Source: Flavobacterium pallidum
Lineage (GTDB): Bacteria; Bacteroidota; Bacteroidia; Flavobacteriales; Flavobacteriaceae
Assembly (NCBI RefSeq): GCF_003097535.1
Contig: NZ_CP029187.1
Location: 2,666,001 to 2,730,000 of the forward strand
DNA: 64,000 nucleotides
Direction of reading: 5' to 3'
A model generated the notes under the pieces. It was not told the DNA's origin, searched no databases, and was given only the letters and a program-made list of their open reading frames with translations. Positions within the stretch are counted from its first letter, which is position 1. Each line of letters begins with the position of its first letter. The translations under genes were made by a program, and so were the position numbers. Below are positions 37,285-47,508 of the stretch, piece by piece.

Positions 37285-37923
37285 TTAATTATTGAATATG
37301 TAATTAAGGATGTTGGCACCCATCCTGAGTGCTTTTTCACGGACTTCCTTCGGGTCGTTGTGGACCTCAGGATCTTCCCAGCCGTCACCGAGGTCACATT
37401 CGAATGTATATAGGAAAACCAATCTGTTTTCTATAAAAATCCCAAAAGCCTGCGGCCGTTTTCCATCATGCTCGTGGATTTTCGGCAGTCCGGCAGGAAA
37501 AGGAAAAGGCTTCTGGAAAATCTCATGCGAAGCCGGAATTTCGACCAATTCCTGATCAGGGAATACTTTCCTGATTTCTTTTCGGATGTATTGATCCATG
37601 CCATAATTGTCATCAAAATGCACAAAACCACCGGAAAGCATATATTTCCTGAGGTTGATCACCTCCGCATCACTGAATACCACATTCCCGTGACCTGTGG
37701 CGTGCACAAATGGGTACGAAAACAAATCCGGGCTGGAAAGTTCTACGGTTCCGGGTTTGGGCTTGATTTTAGTGCGGATGTTCTGGTTGCAGAATTTAAT
37801 CAGGTTTGGTAACGAAGTCGGATTGGCATACCAGTCGCCGCCGCCATTGTACTTAATCAGGGCAATTTCCTGCGCATTCCCGAAAAAGGGCAAAAACAAC
37901 AGGATATAAAATATTTTCTTCAT
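37285..37923 (-). CDS. DUF4159 domain protein, exported
   Basis: The start is taken at ATG 37923 (212 aa), where the signal peptide KKIFYILLFLPFFGNAQ begins; ATGs at 37938 and farther upstream overlap rsmE. The mature part matches DUF4159: IKYNGGGDWYANPTSLPNLIKFC, FVHATGHGNVVFSDAEV, LRKYMLSGGFVHFDDNYGMDQYIRKEI and a C-terminal GDGWEDPEVHNDP. The DUF4159 domain resembles a glutamine-amidotransferase-like fold without clear catalytic residues, and its function is unknown. It follows rsmE by 4 nt. Confidence 0.8.
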   Translation of the reverse strand: MKKIFYILLFLPFFGNAQEIALIKYNGGGDWYANPTSLPNLIKFCNQNIRTKIKPKPGTVELSSPDLFSYPFVHATGHGNVVFSDAEVINLRKYMLSGGFVHFDDNYGMDQYIRKEIRKVFPDQELVEIPASHEIFQKPFPFPAGLPKIHEHDGKRPQAFGIFIENRLVFLYTFECDLGDGWEDPEVHNDPKEVREKALRMGANILNYIFNN

Positions 37924-37927
37924 GGAT

Positions 37928-38635
37928 TTATTTTTCATTAAAAAAAACAACGCTGTGGCAGGCAACAATGGCGGCAGTTTCAGTGCGTAATCTTGTTTCA
38001 CCTAGGGTTACGGGAAGGAAATTTTCTTCAAGCGCTAATGTAATTTCTTTTTCTGAAAAATCGCCTTCAGGTCCGATCATAATTAAACAATCCTGATTGG
38101 AAATGAGTTGGCTTTTCAGGGTTTTCTTTGCTGTTTGCTCACAATGCGCTATAAATTTATGAGCGTTGTGTTTTTTTGATACAAATTCCTTAAACGCAAT
38201 GGGCTCGTTTAATTTCGGCAAAAAATACTGGTTTGACTGTTTCATCGCCGACAGCAATATTTTTTCCATACGCTCTGTTTTCAGGATCTTGCGTTCAGAA
38301 TGGTCGCAGATGATCGGCGTAATTTCAGACACGCCAATCTCTGTAGCTTTCTCCAGAAACCATTCGTAGCGCTCGTTCATTTTAGTGGGCGCTACGGCAA
38401 GGTGCAGTTCCGGTTTCTGCTTTGGCTGCTTTTCGTAAGAAACAATTTTCACAAGGCATTTGTTTTCGGAAGCCAAAGAAATTTCCGTTTTAAACAAAAA
38501 ACCTAAACCATTGGTTACAAATAAAATATCGCCTGTGTTTTTACGCAATACTTTTACGATATGTTTGCTTTCTTCCCTGTCAAAAAAGAAAGATTCTGAA
38601 GATTCGCTGATGTCAGGATTATAAAAAAGCTGCAT
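37928..38635 (-). CDS. rsmE: 16S rRNA (uracil-1498-N3)-methyltransferase
   Basis: The 235-aa SPOUT enzyme methylates U1498 in the ribosomal decoding centre. It has an N-terminal PUA-like part (ESKHIVKVLRKNTGD at about 22-36), PTKMNERYEWFLEKATEIGVSEITPI at about 95-120, SERKILKTERMEKILLSAMKQSNQ and the knotted SAM-binding end LIMIGPEGDFSEKEI plus TLGETRLRTETAAIVA (about 210-225). All key segments are intact. It starts 2 nt after tsaD, so the two are cotranscribed. Confidence 0.95.
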   Translation of the reverse strand: MQLFYNPDISESSESFFFDREESKHIVKVLRKNTGDILFVTNGLGFLFKTEISLASENKCLVKIVSYEKQPKQKPELHLAVAPTKMNERYEWFLEKATEIGVSEITPIICDHSERKILKTERMEKILLSAMKQSNQYFLPKLNEPIAFKEFVSKKHNAHKFIAHCEQTAKKTLKSQLISNQDCLIMIGPEGDFSEKEITLALEENFLPVTLGETRLRTETAAIVACHSVVFFNEK

Positions 38636-38637
38636 GG

Positions 38638-39660
38638 TTAAAATTCGATTCGTGCTTTGGAAACCACTGATTTATCATTGAATTTCCGGTGAAGGTATTT
38701 CTGATAGCCTACGATGCCGATCATGGCAGCATTGTCCGTCGTATATTCAAATTTCGGGATGAAAGTTTTCCAGCCATACTTTGCCTCTGCTTCCTTCAAA
38801 GTGCTCCTGATCCCTGAATTCGCTGAAACCCCGCCGCCAATAGCGACTTGCGTAATTCCCGTTTCAGCCACGGCTGATTTCAGCTTATCCATCAGGATTT
38901 TGATGATCGTATGCTGGATCGATGCACAGATATCGTTGATATTTTCAGCAATGAAATCCGGATTTTGCGCTACATTTTTCTGGATGAAATACAAAATCTG
39001 AGTTTTCAACCCCGAAAAACTGAAATCCAGTCCGGGAACTTTTGGTTTCGTAAATTCAAACGCTTTCGGGTTCCCGCTTTGTGCATATTTATCGACCAAA
39101 GGCCCTCCGGGATAGGGCAGTCCCAGTATTTTAGCGGTTTTATCAAAAGCTTCACCTACAGCGTCATCAGTCGTTTCCCCGATAATCTCCATTTCAAAAA
39201 AACCGTTCACCTTAACAATCTGGGTATGTCCGCCCGAAATCGTCAGAGCCAGAAATGGAAATTCAGGCTTGTCAAATCCTTCCTCATCGATAAAATGCGC
39301 CAGGATGTGGGCATGCATATGGTTCACGGCAATCAAAGGAATGTCCAGCGCGAGCGACAATGATTTGGCAAAAGAGGTCCCCACAAGCAGCGATCCCATC
39401 AATCCCGGGCCCTGCGTAAAGGCGATGGCGTTCAACTGCTCCTTCGCCACACCGGCCTTTTGCAGCGCAGCATCAATTACGGGAACGATATTCTGTTGGT
39501 GCGCCCTTGAAGCGAGCTCAGGAACCACGCCCCCATATTGCTGGTGGATCAACTGGTTCGCCACAACATTCGACAGCACTTTGTCGTTATGCATTACAGC
39601 TGCGGCGGTATCATCGCAGGAACTTTCAATGGACAGTATAAAAACTGCTTCAGGTTGCAT
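38638..39660 (-). CDS. tsaD: tRNA N6-threonylcarbamoyladenosine synthase subunit TsaD
   Basis: The 340-aa ASKHA-fold protein transfers the threonylcarbamoyl group to A37 of ANN-reading tRNAs, working with TsaB and TsaE (not in this window). It has ILSIESSCDDTAAAV at 8-22, PELASRAHQQNI at 47-58, TQGPGLMGSLLVGTSFAKSL at 82-101, the metal-binding histidines H114 and H118 in VNHMHAHIL, and GGGVSANSGIR for nucleotide binding (about 270-280). It is the first gene of a six-gene minus-strand operon and is divergent from tamB. Confidence 0.95.
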   Translation of the reverse strand: MQPEAVFILSIESSCDDTAAAVMHNDKVLSNVVANQLIHQQYGGVVPELASRAHQQNIVPVIDAALQKAGVAKEQLNAIAFTQGPGLMGSLLVGTSFAKSLSLALDIPLIAVNHMHAHILAHFIDEEGFDKPEFPFLALTISGGHTQIVKVNGFFEMEIIGETTDDAVGEAFDKTAKILGLPYPGGPLVDKYAQSGNPKAFEFTKPKVPGLDFSFSGLKTQILYFIQKNVAQNPDFIAENINDICASIQHTIIKILMDKLKSAVAETGITQVAIGGGVSANSGIRSTLKEAEAKYGWKTFIPKFEYTTDNAAMIGIVGYQKYLHRKFNDKSVVSKARIEF

Positions 39661-39687
39661 AAACAGAGGATTTTTGAGTTATATTTG
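39655..39687 (+). promoter_or_regulatory. Candidate tamB promoter
   Basis: TTG (39655-39657), a 22-nt spacer and TATATTTG (39680-39687) match the Bacteroidota consensus. It would give tamB a leader of about 195 nt that contains a hairpin ACATTCC/GGAATGT at 39797-39815 and a 28-codon ORF (39812-39898) overlapping the tamB start. Confidence 0.5.
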
Positions 39688-39694
39688 ACCAAGC

Positions 39695-39702
39695 CAAAAG
39701 TA
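39695..39702 (-). promoter_or_regulatory. Candidate -7 box of the tsaD operon
   Basis: On minus TACTTTTG matches TAnnTTTG, 35 nt before the tsaD start. No TTG at the expected distance is seen. Confidence 0.35.
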
Positions 39703-39888
39703 ACTATTTTTTGCAAAAGGCCGTTGCTGCTTTTTTAAAATAAAATTTAGGAAAATTAGACATTCAGGTTTCAGAAAAGAGAAAGAATCACTATTGACAT
39801 TCCTTTCGGGAATGTTACTTTTATTGGCATTACCATCATTTAAAACTGATGTTACGCATCAAGCCGGAAACATACTAAAAACGATGTC

Positions 39889-42800
39889 ATGGCGCTAAAC
39901 TTCAAAAGAAAACTACCTGTTGCTCCCGAACGCGATTCGGTAATAAAGCCTGCCTTTTCTTCCATCGGTATTTTACTGACATTGATAAACCTGGGCATTA
40001 CTGTTGCTTTTGCATGGCCATCAGGGGGCGTTGCTGCTGTGGCTCCTATGGCATTTATCGGTATGATGGCATTGCTTACCGCTACGCTGGCAGTTTCGGT
40101 GAGTACTGGCGCATGGCGAGTGCTTACCAGGGCAAGGGAAGCAAATGATGATGTGAAAATTCAGGCCGTTTATGGCAGCCAGGCCATTGCAGTTTTGTTG
40201 GCAGTATTAAGTGTGATTATCGCCGGACTTTTGGCGGTACACGGGCAATCGGATAATGGTTTTTTCTTTCCGATGCTTTTTTCACTGCCATTCCTGGCCT
40301 GCTTCATCTCAGGGAACCATGTGCTACAGGCTACAGCCAAAGCCAGGTTTGCCTTTTTGCTGATGTTTTTGATGCTGGCGGTTCATATCCTGCTTTTATG
40401 GGCAGTCATTCCATTGAGCACAAGAAATCTGGCTTTCGCTTTTGCGTTTTCATGGTTCATCGGTTTTGCAGGCCTGTTTGGATATTTTATTTATTGCAAC
40501 AGGTCATCTCCCGGATTGTACCCGCTGAAATCGAAAGCTGCCGTTGTAAGGGAAATTTTAAGGGAAGCTTTTTTTGTATTCAAAAGGCAATTCTTAAGGA
40601 CATTGCTCGGTATTGTATTGCTTTTCCTGACTATTGCCATCGTGTTATCGCTTCCGGTGGTGCAAACCGCAATCGGGCATTATGTGACCGACATGCTTAA
40701 TAAGGATTACAAGACCAACATCAGGATTGAGCAGGTTGCCGTTTCCGTATTTGGCGGCGTAAAGCTTAAAAAAGTCATGATCCGCGACCATCACAACGAT
40801 ACGCTGATTTACGCCAATCGGATTAAAACCAATATTTTAAGTTTCAGCGAAGCCTACAACGGTGATTTGTTTTTCGGGGATATCAGGCTCGATAAGATGG
40901 TATTTAAATTGAAGACTTATAAAGGTGAAACACAATCGAACATCAATAAATTCGTGTCGCTTTTTGATGACGGTAAAAAATCGTCCGGGAGAAAATTCCT
41001 GCTCAAAGCCCAAAACGTATATTTCACAGACAGCCGCTTTTTAGTTTTTGATGAAAATCGCGAAAACCCGAAGGATGCCGATTTCAGCAAACTTGACGCT
41101 TCCATCAGTAATTTCAAGATTTATGGACCTGAAGTTTCCGCCAAAATAAACAAGATGGCTTTTAAGGATTACCGCGGTGTACGTGTGAAAAACCTAACCT
41201 CAAAATTCCTTTATGATAAAACGCACATCAGCCTGGACAACCTTGACCTCGAAACGAGATTTTCTCATTTCAAAGGCGATGTAAGCCTGAAATACAGACA
41301 GGGAGGCATGGCCGATTTTAATAACCAGGTTTGGATCACTGCCAAAAAAATGGAAGCCACCGTGTCGAGCAATGACATCAGGTATTTTTATAAGGGCATC
41401 AGTGGTGACAAGATTTTTGATATAAAATCAGATGTTTCGGGAACGTTGAATAACCTGTTTTTCCATAACCTGCGTTTGGTCGATAACCGCAATTCCCGCA
41501 TTAACGGAAATGTGGTTTTCAAAAATCTTTTCGGTAAAAAAGGGGATGCTTTTTACATGCGTGCCGGTTTCAGCAAACTGAATTCTACTTACGATGATCT
41601 AGCGGCTATTATGCCGGATGTTTTGGGCAAAAAATTGCCATCATCGCTTAAAAAGCTTGGAAGATTTAATCTGAATGGCAATGTTGAACTGACTCCCGAA
41701 ACCCTCGTGACCGATTTTTACCTGTCTACCGGAATAGGAAATATCAAGGCCGAGCTTGAAATGTCAAATATCGATAATATCGACAATGCGGTTTATAAAG
41801 GCCACATTATTGCTGATACGTTCAACATCGGAAAGTTTATTGAAAGAAGTGACCTGGGCATCATCAGCTTCGATATCGATGCCGACGGCAGTGGCTTTAC
41901 CACCAAAAACCTGATGACGAAAATCAGCGGAAAGGTCTCCAGGCTGTACTACAACCGCTACATTTATACCAATATTGAATTGGACGGGAACCTGCAAAGC
42001 CCATTCTATAAAGGCCGCGCGATTGTCAATGATCCAAACCTTTTTATGGATTTTGATGGAATGCTGGATTTGAGCGGGAAGGATAAACGTTATGATTTCC
42101 ATACTGAAATCGATTATGCGGATCTGCACAAACTGAATTTTATAAAAGATACGATCTCGATTTTCAAGGGTGACATCCGCATGGATATCTCAGGCACTAC
42201 GGTTGATAATATGCGTGGGAAAATCAACATCGCTCAGGCGGCTTACCAAAACAGGAAAGACAATTATATTTTTGACGATTTTACAATTGAATCCTCGTTT
42301 GACAACCAAGGCGTCAGGACGATTTCCATCAATTCTCCGGACGTTGTGGATGGCAAAGTGACCGGAAAGTTCCGATTTGCAGAATTGGGTAAAATCCTGC
42401 AGAATTCCGCAGGTAGCCTTTACACCAATTACAAACCCAATAAAGTAGCGAAAGGCCAGTTTTTAAAGTTCAACCTTAGTATTTACAATAAAATCGTCGA
42501 GATTTTTTACCCGGGTATTGAAGTGGGTTCTAATACTTTCGTACGGGGCAGCATCAACTCGGATGAAAGCGATTTCAAGATGAATTTCAGCTCGCCCGAC
42601 ATCAAGGCATTTGACAACGAGTTTAAGAAAGTCAGCCTGAACATCGACAATAAAAACCCGCTCTTCAACGCCTTCATAGAAATGGACAGCATCAAGACGA
42701 AATATTATAAAGTTTCCGATTTCAGTGCCATCAACGTGACGATGAAAGATACCATGTTCGTGCGTTCAGAATTTAAAGGCGGTACGAAAAACAACGATTA

Positions 42801-45066
42801 CTTCAATCTCAACTTTTACCATACGATAGATAAAAATAAGAATAACGTCGTCGGAATCAAGAAATCCGAGTTGAAGTTCAAGGATTACCTTTGGTTCCTT
42901 AACGAAAAAGACGACGACAGGAACAAAATAGTTTTTGACAAAAAACTGCAGAATTTCTCGATTGACACCATCACGATGTCGCATGAAAACCAGAAAATGG
43001 AGCTTGTGGGCAAACTGAGGGACTCCACTTATAAAGATTTGAGCCTGAATTTCGAAAAGGTAGACCTGTCTAAAGTGCTGCCCACGGTCGACAGCCTCAG
43101 GGTCAGGGGGAGCCTGGATGGCAAAGTCAGTTTCAGGCAGGATAAGAAGGTATTCCAACCCACGTCATCACTTCGTATAGATGGCCTGAATGTCAATGAT
43201 ATCGCGCTCGGGAATATGCGTCTGAATATTGAGGGTGATGACTCTTTCAGGAAATTTACGGTGAATTCGGTTTTGGAAAATGACAATGTGGAGTCATTTA
43301 TGGCCGAAGGGACTTTTGAAATCGCGAATAAGGAAACGCTGATGAATGTCGACATGCGTTTTAACCGGTTCAACATAGCGGCGCTGAGTCCGCTGGGAGG
43401 GAATGTCATTTCTAATATTCGTGGCTTTATATCAGGGACTTCAAATATTTCCGGCACATTTAAGAAGCCGGACATCAACGGGCGTTTGTTCCTGGAGGAT
43501 GCCGGGTTAAAAATTCCGTATCTGAATACCGATTATGCTTTCAGGGACAATTCGATTGTAGATCTTTCGGAAAACCAGTTCATTTTCCAGAATGCCACCC
43601 TTATTGATACCAAGTATAAAACCGAAGGCGTTGTGAATGGCACCATTAAGCACAAAAATTTCTCAAACTGGAACCTTGATTTGTCCATCAGCAGCGACCG
43701 GTTCTTGGCGTTGGATACAAAAGATTCTGAAGATGCGGCTTATTATGGTACGGCATTTATTGATGGTAGAGCTACAATTTCCGGCCCTACAGGAGATCTT
43801 TTTATTGGTGTGGATGCAAAATCTGCTCCCGGAACAACAATCAAGATTCCTATAAATGATACGGAAGCTACGAGTTCAAGGAACTACATGCATTTTTACA
43901 GCCCAAAGGAAAAGGAAAATATCCGTAACGGGATCCTGACCACTAACCAGGACAGCAGCTATAAAGGCCTTTCGATGAAATTCAATCTTGATGTAAATCA
44001 AAATGCCGATATTGAAGTCATCCTTGACCGTGAATCAGGGCATGGCATGAATGCGAGAGGGGTGGGGAACCTGCTGCTGGAAATCGATACACGCGGAAAA
44101 TTCCAGATGACCGGGGATTATGCGGTTTGGGAAGGGTCCTATAATTTCCGTTACCGCGGACTGATCAATAAGACGTTGGCAGTTAAGAAAAACAGCTACA
44201 TCACCTGGGATGGCGATCCGCTGCGCGCCAGGCTGAACCTTGAAGCGGTATATAAAACCGATGCAAATCCGGCGATATTGCTTGATAATGCTTCGGTGAA
44301 CCGTAAAGTGCCGGTGAATGTTGGTATATTGGTTACGGGTATCTTAAGCAATCCTGAAATCAATTTCGATATTAATTTCCCGACCATCAACGCGGTTTTA
44401 AAATCTGAGATACAAACCAAGCTTGATGATAAGGATATCCGCCAGACACAGGCGCTGACGTTATTGGCAACCGGCGGTTTCCTCAGTAACGAAGGCGTGA
44501 CACAAAGTGCTTTTACGAATAATTTACTGGAAACCGGGGTGGGTATTTTCGATAATATTTTCCAGAACGCTGATGATAAGGTCAATGTGGACCTGCTTGT
44601 GGTTTCCCCGGACAGGACCCCGACTATGGAAACTACAGGACAGGTAGGTTTTAAAGTCTCTACCAAAGTAAACGACAGGGTTTCCGTAAACGGACAGGTG
44701 GGCGTTCCGGTGGGCGGTGTCAATGAATCCACAATCATAGGCAATGTTGAAGTACAATACCGGATTAATGAAGACGGGACGGCAAACCTGAGATTTTTCA
44801 ACCGTGAAAATGACATTAATTATATAGGAGAAGGAATCGGTTATACTCAGGGTGTCGGTATCACTTATGAAGTTGATTTTGATACATTCCAGCAATTGGT
44901 CAACAAGATATTCAAGGCGAAGAAAATCGAAACCCCGAAAAAAAATTCAGAGGAAATACCTGATTCTGAAGTGCTTCCTTCGTACATCCACATCAATGAT
45001 AAAAAGAAGCACGATGAGCCCGCTCCAAAAGCCAATACAGAAGGCGTTCCGCCAAAAGAAGATTAA
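39889..45066 (+). CDS. TamB-family translocation/assembly protein with an extra N-terminal membrane module
   Basis: The 1725-aa protein has two parts. Residues about 24-202 hold six hydrophobic helices (about 24-43, 47-72, 98-117, 124-141, 152-176 and 180-202), not normal for TamB. A seventh helix (RTLLGIVLLFLTIAIVLSLP, about 237-256) followed by VVQTAIGHYVTDMLNKDY is the usual start of a Bacteroidota TamB/AsmA-like protein. From 260 to about 1480 it is a long repetitive beta-rich stretch, expected to form a hydrophobic groove across the periplasm; the DUF490 C-terminus follows (LTLLATGGFLSNEGV, ISTKVNDRVSVNGQVG). TamB-type proteins help lipid transport or outer-membrane protein assembly. No ATG lies between the modules, so the fusion looks real. 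It is divergent from tsaD. Confidence 0.85.
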   Translation: MALNFKRKLPVAPERDSVIKPAFSSIGILLTLINLGITVAFAWPSGGVAAVAPMAFIGMMALLTATLAVSVSTGAWRVLTRAREANDDVKIQAVYGSQAIAVLLAVLSVIIAGLLAVHGQSDNGFFFPMLFSLPFLACFISGNHVLQATAKARFAFLLMFLMLAVHILLLWAVIPLSTRNLAFAFAFSWFIGFAGLFGYFIYCNRSSPGLYPLKSKAAVVREILREAFFVFKRQFLRTLLGIVLLFLTIAIVLSLPVVQTAIGHYVTDMLNKDYKTNIRIEQVAVSVFGGVKLKKVMIRDHHNDTLIYANRIKTNILSFSEAYNGDLFFGDIRLDKMVFKLKTYKGETQSNINKFVSLFDDGKKSSGRKFLLKAQNVYFTDSRFLVFDENRENPKDADFSKLDASISNFKIYGPEVSAKINKMAFKDYRGVRVKNLTSKFLYDKTHISLDNLDLETRFSHFKGDVSLKYRQGGMADFNNQVWITAKKMEATVSSNDIRYFYKGISGDKIFDIKSDVSGTLNNLFFHNLRLVDNRNSRINGNVVFKNLFGKKGDAFYMRAGFSKLNSTYDDLAAIMPDVLGKKLPSSLKKLGRFNLNGNVELTPETLVTDFYLSTGIGNIKAELEMSNIDNIDNAVYKGHIIADTFNIGKFIERSDLGIISFDIDADGSGFTTKNLMTKISGKVSRLYYNRYIYTNIELDGNLQSPFYKGRAIVNDPNLFMDFDGMLDLSGKDKRYDFHTEIDYADLHKLNFIKDTISIFKGDIRMDISGTTVDNMRGKINIAQAAYQNRKDNYIFDDFTIESSFDNQGVRTISINSPDVVDGKVTGKFRFAELGKILQNSAGSLYTNYKPNKVAKGQFLKFNLSIYNKIVEIFYPGIEVGSNTFVRGSINSDESDFKMNFSSPDIKAFDNEFKKVSLNIDNKNPLFNAFIEMDSIKTKYYKVSDFSAINVTMKDTMFVRSEFKGGTKNNDYFNLNFYHTIDKNKNNVVGIKKSELKFKDYLWFLNEKDDDRNKIVFDKKLQNFSIDTITMSHENQKMELVGKLRDSTYKDLSLNFEKVDLSKVLPTVDSLRVRGSLDGKVSFRQDKKVFQPTSSLRIDGLNVNDIALGNMRLNIEGDDSFRKFTVNSVLENDNVESFMAEGTFEIANKETLMNVDMRFNRFNIAALSPLGGNVISNIRGFISGTSNISGTFKKPDINGRLFLEDAGLKIPYLNTDYAFRDNSIVDLSENQFIFQNATLIDTKYKTEGVVNGTIKHKNFSNWNLDLSISSDRFLALDTKDSEDAAYYGTAFIDGRATISGPTGDLFIGVDAKSAPGTTIKIPINDTEATSSRNYMHFYSPKEKENIRNGILTTNQDSSYKGLSMKFNLDVNQNADIEVILDRESGHGMNARGVGNLLLEIDTRGKFQMTGDYAVWEGSYNFRYRGLINKTLAVKKNSYITWDGDPLRARLNLEAVYKTDANPAILLDNASVNRKVPVNVGILVTGILSNPEINFDINFPTINAVLKSEIQTKLDDKDIRQTQALTLLATGGFLSNEGVTQSAFTNNLLETGVGIFDNIFQNADDKVNVDLLVVSPDRTPTMETTGQVGFKVSTKVNDRVSVNGQVGVPVGGVNESTIIGNVEVQYRINEDGTANLRFFNRENDINYIGEGIGYTQGVGITYEVDFDTFQQLVNKIFKAKKIETPKKNSEEIPDSEVLPSYIHINDKKKHDEPAPKANTEGVPPKED

Positions 45067-45212
45067 GGCCTGATTTTTACGCTTTTGCCAAAATTCTCTT
45101 TTTTTGGCGAATTATTTTCTCATTTACATCCGAAAAATAAAAACTTATTAACGAAAACGTTTGAAATCCGTACTTTTATTAAATTAATAAAAACACGGGT
45201 TTTGAAGTTCCG

Positions 45213-45220
45213 TAACTTTG
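45213..45220 (+). promoter_or_regulatory. Candidate -7 box of pfkA
   Basis: TAACTTTG matches TAnnTTTG, 28 nt upstream of the pfkA start. The upstream TTG element is not clear. Confidence 0.4.
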
Positions 45221-45248
45221 CTACATTAGCATTATAATAATGTAAAAA

Positions 45249-46235
45249 ATGTCAAAAGAGATAAAAAAGATAGGTGTGCTAACATCGGGAGGCGACGCTC
45301 CAGGAATGAATGCAGCCATACGTTCTGTTGTCAGGACATGCGCTTATCATCATATCGAATGTGTCGGGATTTACCGCGGTTACCAGGGAATGATCGAGGG
45401 TGACTTCAAAGAAATGGGCCCCCGCAGTGTAAATAATATTGTAAATAAAGGCGGAACAATCCTTAAATCTGCCCGTTCCAAAGAATTCATGACCCCTGAA
45501 GGCCGTAAAAAAGCGTATGATAACCTTGTGGCTGCCGGCGTGAATGCTTTGGTCATTATCGGTGGTGACGGCAGTTTTACCGGTGCGGAAGTTTTCAACG
45601 AAGAATACGGTTTCCCTGTAATGGGAATTCCGGGTACGATTGACAATGATATTTTTGGCACCAGCCATACCTTGGGTTACGACACCGCTTTAAATACCGT
45701 TGTGGAAGTAATCGATAAAATCCGTGATACGGCGAGTTCACATAACAGGCTTTTCTTCGTAGAAGTCATGGGACGAGATGCCGGACATATTGCTTTAAAC
45801 GCCGGCATTGGCGCGGGGGCGGAAGAAATCCTGATTCCCGAAGAAGATCTAGGCTTGGACCGTTTACTGGAATCGCTTAAGAAAAGTAAGGCTTCCGGAA
45901 AATCTTCAAGTATTGTCGTCATTGCCGAGGGGGATAAAATCGGAAAAAATGTATTCGAATTAAAGGATTATGTCGAAGAAAACCTGCCTGAATATGACGT
46001 GCGTGTTTCGGTTTTAGGACATATGCAGCGCGGTGGTGCACCAACATGTTATGACCGCGTACTGGCAAGCCGTCTTGGTGTAAAAGCCGTAGAATCGATA
46101 TTGGAAGGAAAATCCAATTTTATGGTAGGCGTATTGCAGGATAAGATTGCGTTAACACCTTTGGAACAAGCCATTAAAGGGAAAAGTGAGATTGATAGGG
46201 AACTGCTTCGCGTTTCCGATATCATGTCAACATAA
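45249..46235 (+). CDS. pfkA: ATP-dependent 6-phosphofructokinase
   Basis: The 328-aa glycolytic enzyme phosphorylates fructose 6-phosphate to fructose 1,6-bisphosphate. It has the ATP-binding LTSGGDAPGMNAAIRSVV (11-28) and IGGDGSFTGA, the catalytic PGTIDNDIFGT (about 126-136), the substrate-binding FVEVMGRDAGHIAL (about 167-180) and the late LGHMQRGGAPTCYDRVLASRLG. The GGDGS glycine favours ATP over pyrophosphate use. It is the first of two glycolytic genes here; gap follows 82 nt downstream on the same strand and is probably cotranscribed. Confidence 0.95.
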   Translation: MSKEIKKIGVLTSGGDAPGMNAAIRSVVRTCAYHHIECVGIYRGYQGMIEGDFKEMGPRSVNNIVNKGGTILKSARSKEFMTPEGRKKAYDNLVAAGVNALVIIGGDGSFTGAEVFNEEYGFPVMGIPGTIDNDIFGTSHTLGYDTALNTVVEVIDKIRDTASSHNRLFFVEVMGRDAGHIALNAGIGAGAEEILIPEEDLGLDRLLESLKKSKASGKSSSIVVIAEGDKIGKNVFELKDYVEENLPEYDVRVSVLGHMQRGGAPTCYDRVLASRLGVKAVESILEGKSNFMVGVLQDKIALTPLEQAIKGKSEIDRELLRVSDIMST

Positions 46236-46302
46236 AAAAGTTTGAAGCGCAAGGTTCAAAGTTAAGTGAGCGACCCAGGACCTGAAGCTTTTAAACCATT
46301 AA

Positions 46303-47322
<1,020 letters not shown>

Positions 47323-47336
47323 TGGATATATTTACG

Positions 47337-47374
47337 ACTCCCGTTAATTCATTTTTGGCGGGAGTTATTTTTTT
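47337..47374 (+). terminator. Terminator after gap
   Basis: ACTCCCG (47337-47343) pairs with CGGGAGT (47359-47365), followed by TATTTTTTT. Confidence 0.8.
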
Positions 47375-47451
47375 AGGAGCTATTCCCGCTTTCGCCTTTA
47401 TCTTGCCTACGCAAGCTCCGGCAAGGATATCGGTTCTATCGGGGCTAGGGC
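47375..47451 (+). repeat. Dispersed hairpin repeat, copy C
   Basis: AGGAGCTATTCCCGCTTTCG and GGATATCGGTTCTATCGGGG match the arms of copies at 19930 and 31160. The central stem is CTTGCC (47402-47407) with GGCAAG (47420-47425), unrelated in sequence to the T/A-rich stems of the others but in the same place. Confidence 0.75.
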
Positions 47452-47508
47452 AGAGGACTAACCAACTCCGTTCCTTCAAAAACAAAACAAACTAATGCCA
47501 ACCTGCAT

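Noticed and set aside
36192..37397. Longer start for the AI-2E family gene
   Set aside because: The added residues come from the antisense-free overlap with the DUF4159 gene and do not match the family. The ATG at 37283 follows the previous stop by 1 nt.
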